This document shows, piece by piece, positions 22,349-28,921 of a DNA stretch of 28,921 bases (the stretch's first letter is position 1; each line of letters begins with the position of its first letter). The translations under genes were made by a program, and so were the position numbers. Origin of the DNA: an uncultured Eubacteriales bacterium (GTDB taxonomy: Bacteria > Bacillota > Clostridia > Oscillospirales > Acutalibacteraceae); contig CAKSDF010000007.1 in assembly GCA_934444695.1 (NCBI GenBank), forward strand, positions 1 through 28,921, in the 5' to 3' direction. Below the pieces are notes generated by a model, which was given only the letters and a program-made list of their open reading frames with translations, made no database searches and was not told the DNA's origin.

Positions 22349-22377
22349 TTGACAACCAGAGCAGTAATGGCTATAAT
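22349..22377 (+). promoter_or_regulatory. Consensus promoter for the yjdF-like gene
   Basis: -35 TTGACA (22349-22354), 17 bp, -10 TATAAT (22372-22377): both boxes are perfect. The leader is only about 30 nt, too short for a yjdF riboswitch. Confidence 0.85.
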
Positions 22378-22416
22378 TAAATCAAATGTTGCAAAACAAT
22401 TGATTTTAAACAGTAG

Positions 22417-22752
22417 ATGAAACGATGGGATATGGACGAGACGAGATTTACCGTGTTTTTTGAACAGCCCTTTTGGGTGGGGGTATTTGAGAGGATCGAA
22501 AGCGGAAAGCTGTCGGTCTGCAAGGTCGCATTCGGCACCGAGCCTAAGGACGGAGAGCTGTGGGATTTTATATTAAAGCATTATTCAAAGCTTAACCGCA
22601 GCACGCACATAAACGCCGTGCGGTTTCGCTTGCTTCCTTTTTCGTGCGGCATCGCATTCATCAGCCGTAGGCACCGTTTATGGATGACGGCAAGCAGAAA
22701 AGCACCATTGCAGGCCGTTTCAGGTGTATTTAAATATGTGCGTTATGGTTGA
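22417..22752 (+). pseudogene. YjdF/DUF2992-family gene with lost C-terminus
   Basis: Residues 6-58 match the N-terminal half of YjdF (DUF2992) proteins: MDETRFTVFFEQPFWVGVFE, RIESGKLSVCKVAFGTEPKD and FILKHYSKL. In the family this is followed by a long lysine/arginine/glutamine-rich tail (KNPKR-QRE type). Here the frame instead reads NRSTHINAVRFRLLPFSCGI and ends at 111 residues, and no other frame downstream shows the usual tail. The likely cause is a deletion or replacement near 22595 rather than a simple frameshift. The start may be 22417 or 22432; neither has a strong RBS. YjdF genes are often controlled by an azaaromatic-sensing riboswitch, absent here. It could still make a short protein. 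Confidence 0.65.
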
Positions 22753-22762
22753 AAAGTTGACA

Positions 22763-22791
22763 TTGAAATGCAGAAAGGTATGTGGTATAAT
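22763..22791 (+). promoter_or_regulatory. Promoter of the gltX operon
   Basis: -35 TTGAAA (22763-22768), 17 bp, extended -10 TGGTATAAT (hexamer 22786-22791). A 7-bp dyad AAGGTAT/ATACCTT (22775-22781 and 22792-22798) brackets the -10 box. Confidence 0.75.
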
Positions 22792-22833
22792 ATACCTTAG
22801 TTTTAATTTAACTTTTTTAAAGGAATGATTAAT

Positions 22834-24489
22834 TTGACAGAGACCGAAAACAAGGCCCTTGCGGAGCTTCTTTTTCCCCATATAACCGAGACCCCCGAGC
22901 AGTGCGAACAAAAATTCCCCAAAAGAGATCTGAAGGAAGGAGCGAGGGTGACCCGTTATGCCCCCAGTCCCACGGGATTTATGCACATCGGAAATCTTTT
23001 TTCGGCATTTATAAGCGAGCGGGTGGCTCATACCACCGGCGGGGTTTTCTATGTAAGAATCGAGGATACCGACAAAAAGCGCGAGGTTGAAGGCGGCGTA
23101 AGCGGCATACTTCGCGATCTTGCGGCATTCGGCTGCACGGTTGACGAAGGCGTTGTTTCGGAAAACGAGGAAAAGGGAGTGTATGGTCCCTATCGTCAGT
23201 CAAACCGAAAGGAAATATATCACATCTTTGCAAAATCGCTGGTGGAGAAAGGTTTTGCATATCCCTGCTTTTGCTCGGCCGAGATTCTTGACGAGGTGAG
23301 AAAAGCCCAGGAGGCCGAGAAAAAAACCACCGGATATTACGGCGAATATGCCCATTGCCGCAAGCTTTCTCTCGATGAGATAAAAGCAGGCATAAGCGAA
23401 GGAAAGCCCTATGTGCTCCGCCTGCGTTCACCCGGCAAAGAGGACGGAAAGGTCTACTTTGACGATGTTATAAAGGGAAAAATCGAAATGCCCGAAAACA
23501 CCCAGGACATCGTACTTTTAAAGACCGACGGCATCCCCACCTATCACTTTGCCCACGCCGTTGACGATCACCGTATGGGAACTACACACGTGGTCAGGGG
23601 AGACGAGTGGATAGCATCGGCGCCCATACATCTTCAGCTTTTCAGACTGCTTGGATTCAAGGCTCCGAAATATGCCCACATCGCCCCGCTTATGAAGGAA
23701 GAAAACGGCGGAAAACGCAAGCTTTCAAAGCGCAAAGACCCCGAGGCGGCGGTCTCCTTCTATTTTGAACAGGGCTATCCCTCCGATTCGGTGAGAGAAT
23801 ATCTGCTTACCCTTGCCAATTCCAATTATGAAGAATGGCATAAGGTCAACAAAACCGCCTCTCAGGACGATTTTCCCTTTAATCTCAAGAAAATGTCGTC
23901 GTCGGGAGCGCTTTTTGATCTGGTCAAGTTCGACGATGTAAGCAAAAATGTCATTTCGGCATTTTCGGCCGACAAAATCTATCAAAGCATTGCCGACTGG
24001 GCGCAAAAGCACAGCCCCGATTTTTATAAGACCTTTACTGCAAATCCGGAATTTTCAAAGCACATTTTCACCATCGACCGCTCGGGCAAAAATCCGAGAA
24101 AGGACATTGCAAAATGGAGCGAGGTCCCCGAGTATACAAGCTATTTCTTCGGCAGTCCCGACACCTTTGATATGCCCGAAAATATTTCGGTGCAGGATAT
24201 TAAGGCGGTAATTTGCGAATACGCGAATGTATATAATGAAAACGATGATAAGGACGCTTGGTTTGGCGGAATGAAGTCGATCTGCTCAAAGCTGGGATTC
24301 TGCGAAAATGTTAAGGAATATAAGCAGTCTCCCGAGGCCTTTAAGGGCCATGTGGGCGATGTTTCGACCGTTATCCGCGTGGCTGTCACCGGTAGAAGAA
24401 ACACCCCCGATCTTTATGAAATAATGAAACTTCTCGGCAGGGAAGAGGTCGTTTCCCGTCTTAAAGCAGCGGCCGAAAAACTGTCGTGA
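22834..24489 (+). CDS. gltX: Glutamyl-tRNA synthetase
   Basis: A class I synthetase of about 551 residues charging tRNA-Glu. Seen: RYAPSPTGFMHIGNLFSAF (HIGH-type motif HIGN), the RIEDTDKKREVEGG block, the cysteine-bearing PCFCSAE and HCRKLS segment, the DGIPTYHFAHAVDDHRMG core, RGDEW and KLSKRKD in the KMSKS place, then a long helical anticodon-binding domain. TTG 22834 is preferred over ATG 22825 because the only Shine-Dalgarno sequence (AAAGGA) directly touches the ATG but stands 9 bases before the TTG. The stop overlaps the sfsA GTG by 4 bp. Whether it also charges tRNA-Gln (with GatCAB) cannot be seen here. Confidence 0.95.
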   Translation: MTETENKALAELLFPHITETPEQCEQKFPKRDLKEGARVTRYAPSPTGFMHIGNLFSAFISERVAHTTGGVFYVRIEDTDKKREVEGGVSGILRDLAAFGCTVDEGVVSENEEKGVYGPYRQSNRKEIYHIFAKSLVEKGFAYPCFCSAEILDEVRKAQEAEKKTTGYYGEYAHCRKLSLDEIKAGISEGKPYVLRLRSPGKEDGKVYFDDVIKGKIEMPENTQDIVLLKTDGIPTYHFAHAVDDHRMGTTHVVRGDEWIASAPIHLQLFRLLGFKAPKYAHIAPLMKEENGGKRKLSKRKDPEAAVSFYFEQGYPSDSVREYLLTLANSNYEEWHKVNKTASQDDFPFNLKKMSSSGALFDLVKFDDVSKNVISAFSADKIYQSIADWAQKHSPDFYKTFTANPEFSKHIFTIDRSGKNPRKDIAKWSEVPEYTSYFFGSPDTFDMPENISVQDIKAVICEYANVYNENDDKDAWFGGMKSICSKLGFCENVKEYKQSPEAFKGHVGDVSTVIRVAVTGRRNTPDLYEIMKLLGREEVVSRLKAAAEKLS

Positions 24490-25181
24490 AATACAAAAAT
24501 GTCGCTAAGGCGGTTTTTGTCGAAAGGCTAAACCGCTTTGTGGCGACAGTAAAAATAAACGGAAAAACAGAAACGGTGCACGTGAAAAACACCGGGCGGT
24601 GCAAAGAGCTTCTCGTCCCCGGCTGCAGGGTATATCTCGAAAGATCGGCAAACCAAAACCGCAGGACGGCATTTGATCTTATCGCGGTGGAAAAGGAGCG
24701 GGAGGGGAATCCGCCGCTGCTTATAAATATGGATTCTCAGGTTCCAAATGCCGCGGCCGAAGAGTGGCTAAAAAATGGCAATCTTTTTCCCGAAAGCGCA
24801 AAAATCAAGCGAGAGGCTAAATTCGGAAATTCCCGTTTTGATTTTTACATCGAAGACGGCGAGAAAAAGGCATTTCTCGAGGTCAAGGGCGTAACCCTTG
24901 AAAGCGGCGGAATTGCCCGTTTTCCCGACGCGCCCACCGAGCGGGGAATAAAGCACATAAACGAGCTTGTATCGGCAAAAGAACAGGGCTTTGAATGTTA
25001 TATACTTTTTGTCATTCAGATGAAGGAAATACATCTTTTCGAGCCTAATTACGAGACCCACAGAGAGTTTGGCGAGGCTCTTATAAGGGCGCAGAAAAGC
25101 GGTGTAAACATTCTGGCGGTGGATTGCGCCGTTACCCCCGATTCCATAACCCTTGAAAACCCTGTTGAAATTAAACTTTAG
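24486..25181 (+). CDS. sfsA: SfsA family DNA/RNA nuclease-like protein
   Basis: A 231-residue SfsA protein, full family length. The N-terminal OB-like part has VFVERLNRFVATVKINGKTE and VKNTGRCKELLVPG; the C-terminal restriction-endonuclease-like part has FGNSRFDFYIEDG, AFLEVKGVTLE and FPDAPTERGIKHINEL. The acidic residues D and E-V-K fit a PD-(D/E)XK centre. Named for sugar fermentation stimulation in E. coli, with later nuclease assignment; its role in clostridia is uncertain. It starts at GTG, overlapping gltX by 4 bp, so co-translated. Confidence 0.94.
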   Translation: MKYKNVAKAVFVERLNRFVATVKINGKTETVHVKNTGRCKELLVPGCRVYLERSANQNRRTAFDLIAVEKEREGNPPLLINMDSQVPNAAAEEWLKNGNLFPESAKIKREAKFGNSRFDFYIEDGEKKAFLEVKGVTLESGGIARFPDAPTERGIKHINELVSAKEQGFECYILFVIQMKEIHLFEPNYETHREFGEALIRAQKSGVNILAVDCAVTPDSITLENPVEIKL

Positions 25182-25210
25182 TTGAAATTAAATTATAAAG
25201 GTGACTTTTT

Positions 25211-25822
25211 ATGAAAATACTCTTTCAGGGAGACAGCATAACCGACGCCGGAAGAAACTATGAAGATAAGCACGATCTCGGCAGCGGATACCCGAAATTT
25301 GCCGCAAAATATGTTGCGCAGAATCATCCCGACATTCATTTTGAATTTGTAAATCTCGGAATAGGCGGCAATAAGACCGATGATCTTGTGAATCGGCTTG
25401 AAAAGGATTTTATCGACGAGCAGCCCGATGTCGTTTCAATACTTGTGGGTGTTAACGATTGCTGGCACTTTGCCGACAGCCGGGATTTCCGCGACATATC
25501 GGTTTTCGAGCAAAACTATCGCAGCATTCTAACGGCGCTGAGAGAAAAAACAAAGGCAAAGATAATGCTTATCGAGCCGTTTCTTCTGCCTGTTGCCGAC
25601 AAGGCCTTTTGGCGTTGCAAAATAGACGAGGAAATAGTGACGGTCAGAGCGCTCGCAAAGGAATTTGACTGTGTGCTTTGCCCTATGGACGGACTGCTCG
25701 CGGGAGAATATTGCAGGGATGATATTTATTCCTTCTCGGCCGACGGGGTTCATCCTCTTGAAAAGCAGGCCGAGATAATGGGCAGATTTTACGCCGAATA
25801 TTTTGAAAAACTGGGCGTTTAA
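25211..25822 (+). CDS. SGNH/GDSL-family hydrolase
   Basis: 203 residues, no signal peptide, so cytoplasmic. The four SGNH blocks are visible: GDSIT (7-11, nucleophile Ser9), the glycine in LGIGGN (49-54), GVND (80-83) and the dyad DGVHP (Asp178, His181). These enzymes are esterases or carbohydrate deacetylases; this sub-group (with the DAGR and WHFAD segments) is often annotated GDSL lipase, but the substrate is unknown. RBS AAAGGTGA precedes the ATG. It is 29 bases after sfsA and probably in the same operon. No strong terminator follows; the next 75 bases hold AT-rich GATAT repeats. Confidence 0.9.
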   Translation: MKILFQGDSITDAGRNYEDKHDLGSGYPKFAAKYVAQNHPDIHFEFVNLGIGGNKTDDLVNRLEKDFIDEQPDVVSILVGVNDCWHFADSRDFRDISVFEQNYRSILTALREKTKAKIMLIEPFLLPVADKAFWRCKIDEEIVTVRALAKEFDCVLCPMDGLLAGEYCRDDIYSFSADGVHPLEKQAEIMGRFYAEYFEKLGV

Positions 25823-25896
25823 AGGCTTTTTAAATTATATTTTCAAAAAATCTATATCAAAATGATATGGCGATATAACTTTATGATAATATAATA

Positions 25897-25925
25897 TTGA
25901 CACAATATTCTTTTTATGGTATAAT
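25897..25925 (+). promoter_or_regulatory. Strong promoter of the amino acid ABC operon
   Basis: -35 TTGACA (25897-25902), 17 bp, -10 TATAAT (25920-25925) with the extended TGG in front. This is the most complete promoter in the window. Confidence 0.92.
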
Positions 25926-25960
25926 TTCTCCATTAAAATTACACATTGGAGGAGATTCTA

Positions 25961-26752
25961 ATGAAAAAATTTGCAAAAATACTTGCTCTCTGCCTTGCAG
26001 TGGTAATGGTAGTTGCTTCCTTTGCCGCCTGCTCCAAGAGCGAAGATGACAAAACCACCACCGACACCAAAACCGAAGAAAAGACTTGGGTAATCGCTAC
26101 CGATACCGTTTTCAAGCCCTTTGAGTACACCGATGCTTCGGGTAACTTTGTCGGTATCGACGTTGACATTCTCGCCGCTATCGCAGAGGATCAGGGATTC
26201 AAATATCAGCTCAACAGCCTCGGTTGGGACGCTTCTCTTGCCGCCTGCCAGGCAGGTCAGGCCGACGGTATGATCGCCGGTGCTTCCATCACCGAAAAGA
26301 GAAAGTCCACCGGTTGGATATTCTCTGACGGTTATTACACTGCTACCCAGTGCATGGCAGTTGCTCCCGATTCCACCATCGCTTCCTTTGAGGACCTCAG
26401 AGGCAAGACCGTAGCCGTTAAGAACGGCACCGAGGGCAAGACCTATGCCGAAAGCCTTAAGGATCAGTATGGCTTTGAAGTCACCATTCTTGAGGATTCC
26501 CCCACAATGTATCAGACCGTTGTAGGCGGTCAGGCTGCCGCTTGCTTTGAGGATACCCCCATCATGAAGGCTTCCATCAAGGACGGCGTTGCACTTAAGG
26601 TTGTCGAGGGCAGCGAAAACGAAGGCTCTCCCTACGGTCTCGCAGTATTCAGTGCCGACAAGCAGGAGTTCCTCGATATGTTCAATGCCGGTCTTAAAAA
26701 CATCAAGGCCAACGGCAAATATGACGAAATCATCAAAAAGTATCTTGGCTAA
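25961..26752 (+). CDS. Polar amino acid ABC transporter, substrate-binding lipoprotein
   Basis: 263 residues. The lipoprotein signal peptide has lipobox FAAC (Cys24), then a linker rich in Thr, Lys and Asp. The mature part is a family 3 solute-binding protein: WVIATDTVFKPFEYTDASGN, FVGIDVDILAAIAEDQGF, DGMIAGASITEKRKSTGWIF and LRGKTVAVKNGTEGKTYAES. Related proteins bind glutamine, glutamate, cystine or arginine; glutamine-like is my guess. ATG at 25961 follows GGAGGAG. First gene of the operon; a hairpin after the stop probably lowers expression of the permease and ATPase relative to this protein. Confidence 0.94.
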   Translation: MKKFAKILALCLAVVMVVASFAACSKSEDDKTTTDTKTEEKTWVIATDTVFKPFEYTDASGNFVGIDVDILAAIAEDQGFKYQLNSLGWDASLAACQAGQADGMIAGASITEKRKSTGWIFSDGYYTATQCMAVAPDSTIASFEDLRGKTVAVKNGTEGKTYAESLKDQYGFEVTILEDSPTMYQTVVGGQAAACFEDTPIMKASIKDGVALKVVEGSENEGSPYGLAVFSADKQEFLDMFNAGLKNIKANGKYDEIIKKYLG

Positions 26753-26816
26753 TTGCCAAACGATCGATTAGATCAGCTTACTCTATGATATGGTGCGCGT
26801 GAGTTTTTGCGCGCTC

Positions 26817-26848
26817 AAACGGAATACCGCTTGCCCGGTATTCCGTTT
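26817..26848 (+). terminator. Hairpin between binding protein and permease (attenuator-like)
   Basis: AAACGGAATACCG (26817-26829) and CGGTATTCCGTTT (26836-26848) form a perfect 13-bp stem with a 6-base loop. The T-run after it is short (TTTCTATTC), so it should be leaky or act as an mRNA-stabilising 3' end. Confidence 0.75.
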
Positions 26849-26871
26849 CTATTCTGAAAGGGGCTCTGCCA

Positions 26872-27543
26872 GTGTTAACTATAATTACTCAATACGGGGA
26901 ACTGCTGCTGCGGGCAATGGGTCAAACATTGCTTCTTGCTCTTTGCGGTTTGTTCTTCGCTTGCATTATCGGACTTGTGTTCGGTATGATGAGCGTGCTC
27001 AAAAGTAAGGTGTGCAGAGCTATTGCTCAGATATTTGTAGATATTGTGCGCGGTGTGCCGATGATCGTTCTGGCATTTTTCGTTTTCTTCGGCGTACCAT
27101 ATTTCTTTAAAAATGTTGTCGGAAAGAACATAATCCTTTCGGCGCTTACGGCCGGTACCATATGCCTTGCTTTAAACTGCGGCGCATATATGGCCGAGAT
27201 CATCCGTGCCGGAATCCAGTCGGTTGACAAGGGCCAGATGGAGGCGGCAAGAAGCCTCGGCCTTACATATTGGAGGTCTATGTTCAGAGTGGTGCTTCCT
27301 CAGGCCATCAGAACCATGATCCCCAGCATCATTAACCAGTTCATCATCACCTTAAAGGATACATCTATTCTTTCGGTCATCGGATTCCCCGAGCTTGTTA
27401 ACAGTGCTAAAAACGTTGTTGCTATAACCTTTAAGTCCTTTGAAACATGGCTTATCGTGGGCGTAATGTACCTTATAATCATAACCGCCCTTTCCAAGCT
27501 TGCAAAGGTGCTCGAAAGGAGGCTTAACCGTGGCCGTCAATAA
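26872..27543 (+). CDS. Polar amino acid ABC transporter, permease
   Basis: A 223-residue inner membrane protein of the HisM/GlnP type with about five membrane helices. The N-terminal TQYGELLLRAMGQTLLLALC leads into the first helix, VDIVRGVPMIVLAFFVFFG follows, and the cytoplasmic EAA loop EAARSLGLTYWRSMFRVVLP that docks the ATPase is clear. The start is GTG 26872, with AAAGGGG about 9 bases upstream. It overlaps the ATPase start by 14 bp. A single permease gene implies a homodimer. Confidence 0.94.
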   Translation: MLTIITQYGELLLRAMGQTLLLALCGLFFACIIGLVFGMMSVLKSKVCRAIAQIFVDIVRGVPMIVLAFFVFFGVPYFFKNVVGKNIILSALTAGTICLALNCGAYMAEIIRAGIQSVDKGQMEAARSLGLTYWRSMFRVVLPQAIRTMIPSIINQFIITLKDTSILSVIGFPELVNSAKNVVAITFKSFETWLIVGVMYLIIITALSKLAKVLERRLNRGRQ

Positions 27544-28300
27544 GAATAATGTTAAAATTCACGTTGAACATCTGGAAAAGACCTTCGGAAAGATCGAGGT
27601 TTTAAGAGATATCTCCAATGATATATACGAGGGCGAGGTCGTGGTGGTCATCGGGCCTTCCGGCTCGGGAAAATCAACCTTCCTGCGGTGCCTTAACCGC
27701 CTTGAGGAGCCTACCGGCGGCACGATAATCGTCGACGGATACGACATTTCCGATAAAAAGGTAAACATCAATAAGGTTAGAGAAAACATCGGAATGGTTT
27801 TTCAGCATTTCAATCTTTTCAACAACCTTAATGTCATTCAAAATCTTATGCTTGCTCCGGTGGATGTCAAAAAAATGACCAAGGAGGAAGCAAGGGAAAA
27901 GGCCCTTAAAATGCTCGACCGAGTGGGACTTTCGGACAAGATAGATGCATTTCCTTCCGAGCTTTCGGGCGGACAGAAGCAGCGTGTGGCCATCGCCCGC
28001 GCCCTTTGTATGAACCCCGACATTATGCTTTTCGATGAGCCCACCTCGGCTCTCGACCCCGAAATGGTGGGCGAGGTGCTTCAGGTTATGAAAAAGCTGG
28101 CTGCAGAGGGTATGACCATGGTCGTCGTTACACACGAAATGGGCTTTGCCAAGGATGTGGCCGACAGGGTGTTGTTTATGTCCGACGGATACATTGTCGA
28201 GGAAGGTGCTCCCGAGCAGGTCTTTATGGATCCGCAAAACCAGCGCACAAAGGACTTTTTAAGCTGTGTGCTTGACCTGTCGTCGCCCGAGGAGCTTTAA
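27530..28300 (+). CDS. glnQ: Polar amino acid ABC transporter, ATP-binding protein
   Basis: A 256-residue cytoplasmic ATPase. Walker A GPSGSGKST, Q-loop GMVFQHFNLFNN, signature LSGGQKQRVAIARAL, Walker B IMLFDEPTSALDPEM and the switch histidine in VVVTHEMGFA are all intact. The start is GTG 27530 because AAAGGAGG lies 6 bases upstream, inside the permease gene; an upstream ATG at 27500 lacks a site. The symbol is by similarity to GlnQ-type ATPases; the transported amino acid is not proven. The stop shares one base with the ATG of the exporter gene. Confidence 0.94.
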   Translation: MAVNKNNVKIHVEHLEKTFGKIEVLRDISNDIYEGEVVVVIGPSGSGKSTFLRCLNRLEEPTGGTIIVDGYDISDKKVNINKVRENIGMVFQHFNLFNNLNVIQNLMLAPVDVKKMTKEEAREKALKMLDRVGLSDKIDAFPSELSGGQKQRVAIARALCMNPDIMLFDEPTSALDPEMVGEVLQVMKKLAAEGMTMVVVTHEMGFAKDVADRVLFMSDGYIVEEGAPEQVFMDPQNQRTKDFLSCVLDLSSPEEL

Positions 28301-28921
28301 TGGGTATCATAAATTACGGGCAGTTTGTCGTTTCGGCCATTCTTTTAAATCTTGTGCCCGGTTCGGATACTGTCTATATCCTCACCCGCGCGGTGGTTGG
28401 CGGAAGAAAAAAGGGAATTATCTCGGCTCTCGGAATTTCCACCGGGATTCTTATACATACACTTCTTGCGGCTCTCGGCCTTTCGGTCATACTGCGGGAA
28501 TCGACTCTTGCCTTTAACATTATGAAATTTGCCGGTGCGGGTTATCTCGTTTTTCTCGGTATAAAGGCCATCGTCAGCAAAAAGCCCCTTTTCGATTCAG
28601 ACCCCGAAAGCCTCGACGAAAGCCCCTTAAAGGTCTATCGCCAGGGCGTGCTAACAAATGCCCTTAATCCTAAGGTGGCGCTTTTCTTTCTTGCGCTGCT
28701 TCCCCAGTTTGTTTCTCAAAGCGCAGGTTCTTCTCCGTTGCCCTTTCTTGTGCTCGGACTGACCTTTTTCACCACCAGCACCATTTGGAGCGTTATTGTG
28801 GCTTTTGCTTCTTCCTTTGCCAACGCCCTTTTAAGGAAAAACGAAAAGGTGCAAAACGGAGCGGGAAAGGCTACCGGGATCGTCTATATTTTGCTTGGAC
28901 TTAATGTGCTAAGAAGCAAAA
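28300..28921 (+). CDS. LysE/RhtB-family amino acid exporter (3' end outside window)
   Basis: Open from ATG 28300 (TAATG overlap with the ATPase stop) to the window end, 207 codons, close to the usual full length near 205-210, so only the last residues are missing. It is a membrane protein with the family start YGQFVVSAILLNLVPGSDTV, the GISTGILIHTLLAALGLSVI helix, FAGAGYLVFLGIKAI and the QGVLTNALNPKVALFFLALL motif. LysE/RhtB proteins export amino acids such as threonine, homoserine or lysine. Its place as the last gene of an uptake operon suggests a balance of import and overflow (inference). Confidence 0.92.
   Translation, partial: MGIINYGQFVVSAILLNLVPGSDTVYILTRAVVGGRKKGIISALGISTGILIHTLLAALGLSVILRESTLAFNIMKFAGAGYLVFLGIKAIVSKKPLFDSDPESLDESPLKVYRQGVLTNALNPKVALFFLALLPQFVSQSAGSSPLPFLVLGLTFFTTSTIWSVIVAFASSFANALLRKNEKVQNGAGKATGIVYILLGLNVLRSK

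Noticed and set aside
22757..22791. Perfect TTGACA with TATAAT upstream of gltX
   Set aside because: The spacing is 23 bp, too long; TTGAAA at 22763 with 17 bp is the better -35.

Overview
The window reads as chromosomal DNA of a low-to-mid GC member of the Firmicutes, most likely a gut or rumen clostridium near the Oscillospiraceae/Ruminococcaceae. This is inferred from strong Shine-Dalgarno sites with frequent TTG/GTG starts, consensus SigA-type promoters, a CIRCE-controlled groESL operon, a K+-dependent type membrane pyrophosphatase, a secreted dockerin protein and lipoproteins of clostridial type. Most of the window is housekeeping DNA packed in short operons separated by clear intrinsic terminators. 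Both ends are cut inside genes: leuS on the left and a LysE-family exporter on the right.

Layout. 1-3025 (+): 3' part of leuS, the small gene rpsU with its own promoter and terminator, then a long structured leader ahead of a secreted dockerin protein. 3314-5365 (-): a sugar-nucleotidyltransferase-like gene and an S1-repeat RNA-binding protein. 5562-7003 (+): a dusB-type tRNA dihydrouridine synthase overlapping a small lipoprotein gene. 7258-9368: groES-groEL behind a perfect CIRCE operator. 9595-11877: hppA behind a consensus promoter and a 12-bp inverted repeat. 12074-14022: a compact regulatory island with an XRE repressor and an ImmA/IrrE-type peptidase on the minus strand, facing a coiled-coil protein and a sigma region-4-like protein on the plus strand. 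Five copies of an ATCACAC-type octamer lie in and beside the two facing promoters. 14157-15286 (-): a split CHR (chromate transporter) pair. 15520-17488 (-): tyrS and a YjjG-like HAD nucleotidase. 17614-21126 (+): tex, a membrane protein and a NUDIX hydrolase. 21258-21526: tRNA-Thr(TGT) and tRNA-Tyr(GTA). 21527-22752: a repeat-rich, gene-poor stretch with an orphan barstar gene and a YjdF-family gene that has lost its normal C-terminus. 22763-25822 (+): gltX-sfsA-SGNH hydrolase. 25897-28921 (+): a polar amino acid ABC importer (binding lipoprotein, permease, ATPase) followed at once by a LysE-type exporter.

How the genes fit together. Translation and RNA quality dominate (leuS, tyrS, gltX, rpsU, dus, tex, S1 protein, tRNAs), along with chaperonin, energy (H+/Na+ pumping PPase) and amino acid traffic. 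The points most worth a second look are the XRE/ImmA versus sigma-like switch with its repeated operators, the structured RNA leader ahead of the dockerin gene, and a GroEL in which the ATPase residue matching E. coli Asp52 is encoded as valine. Other points are the perfect inverted repeat in the hppA leader, a large inverted-repeat element just after tyrS, and the worn region downstream of the tRNAs. No complete mobile element, CRISPR array or rRNA gene was seen.
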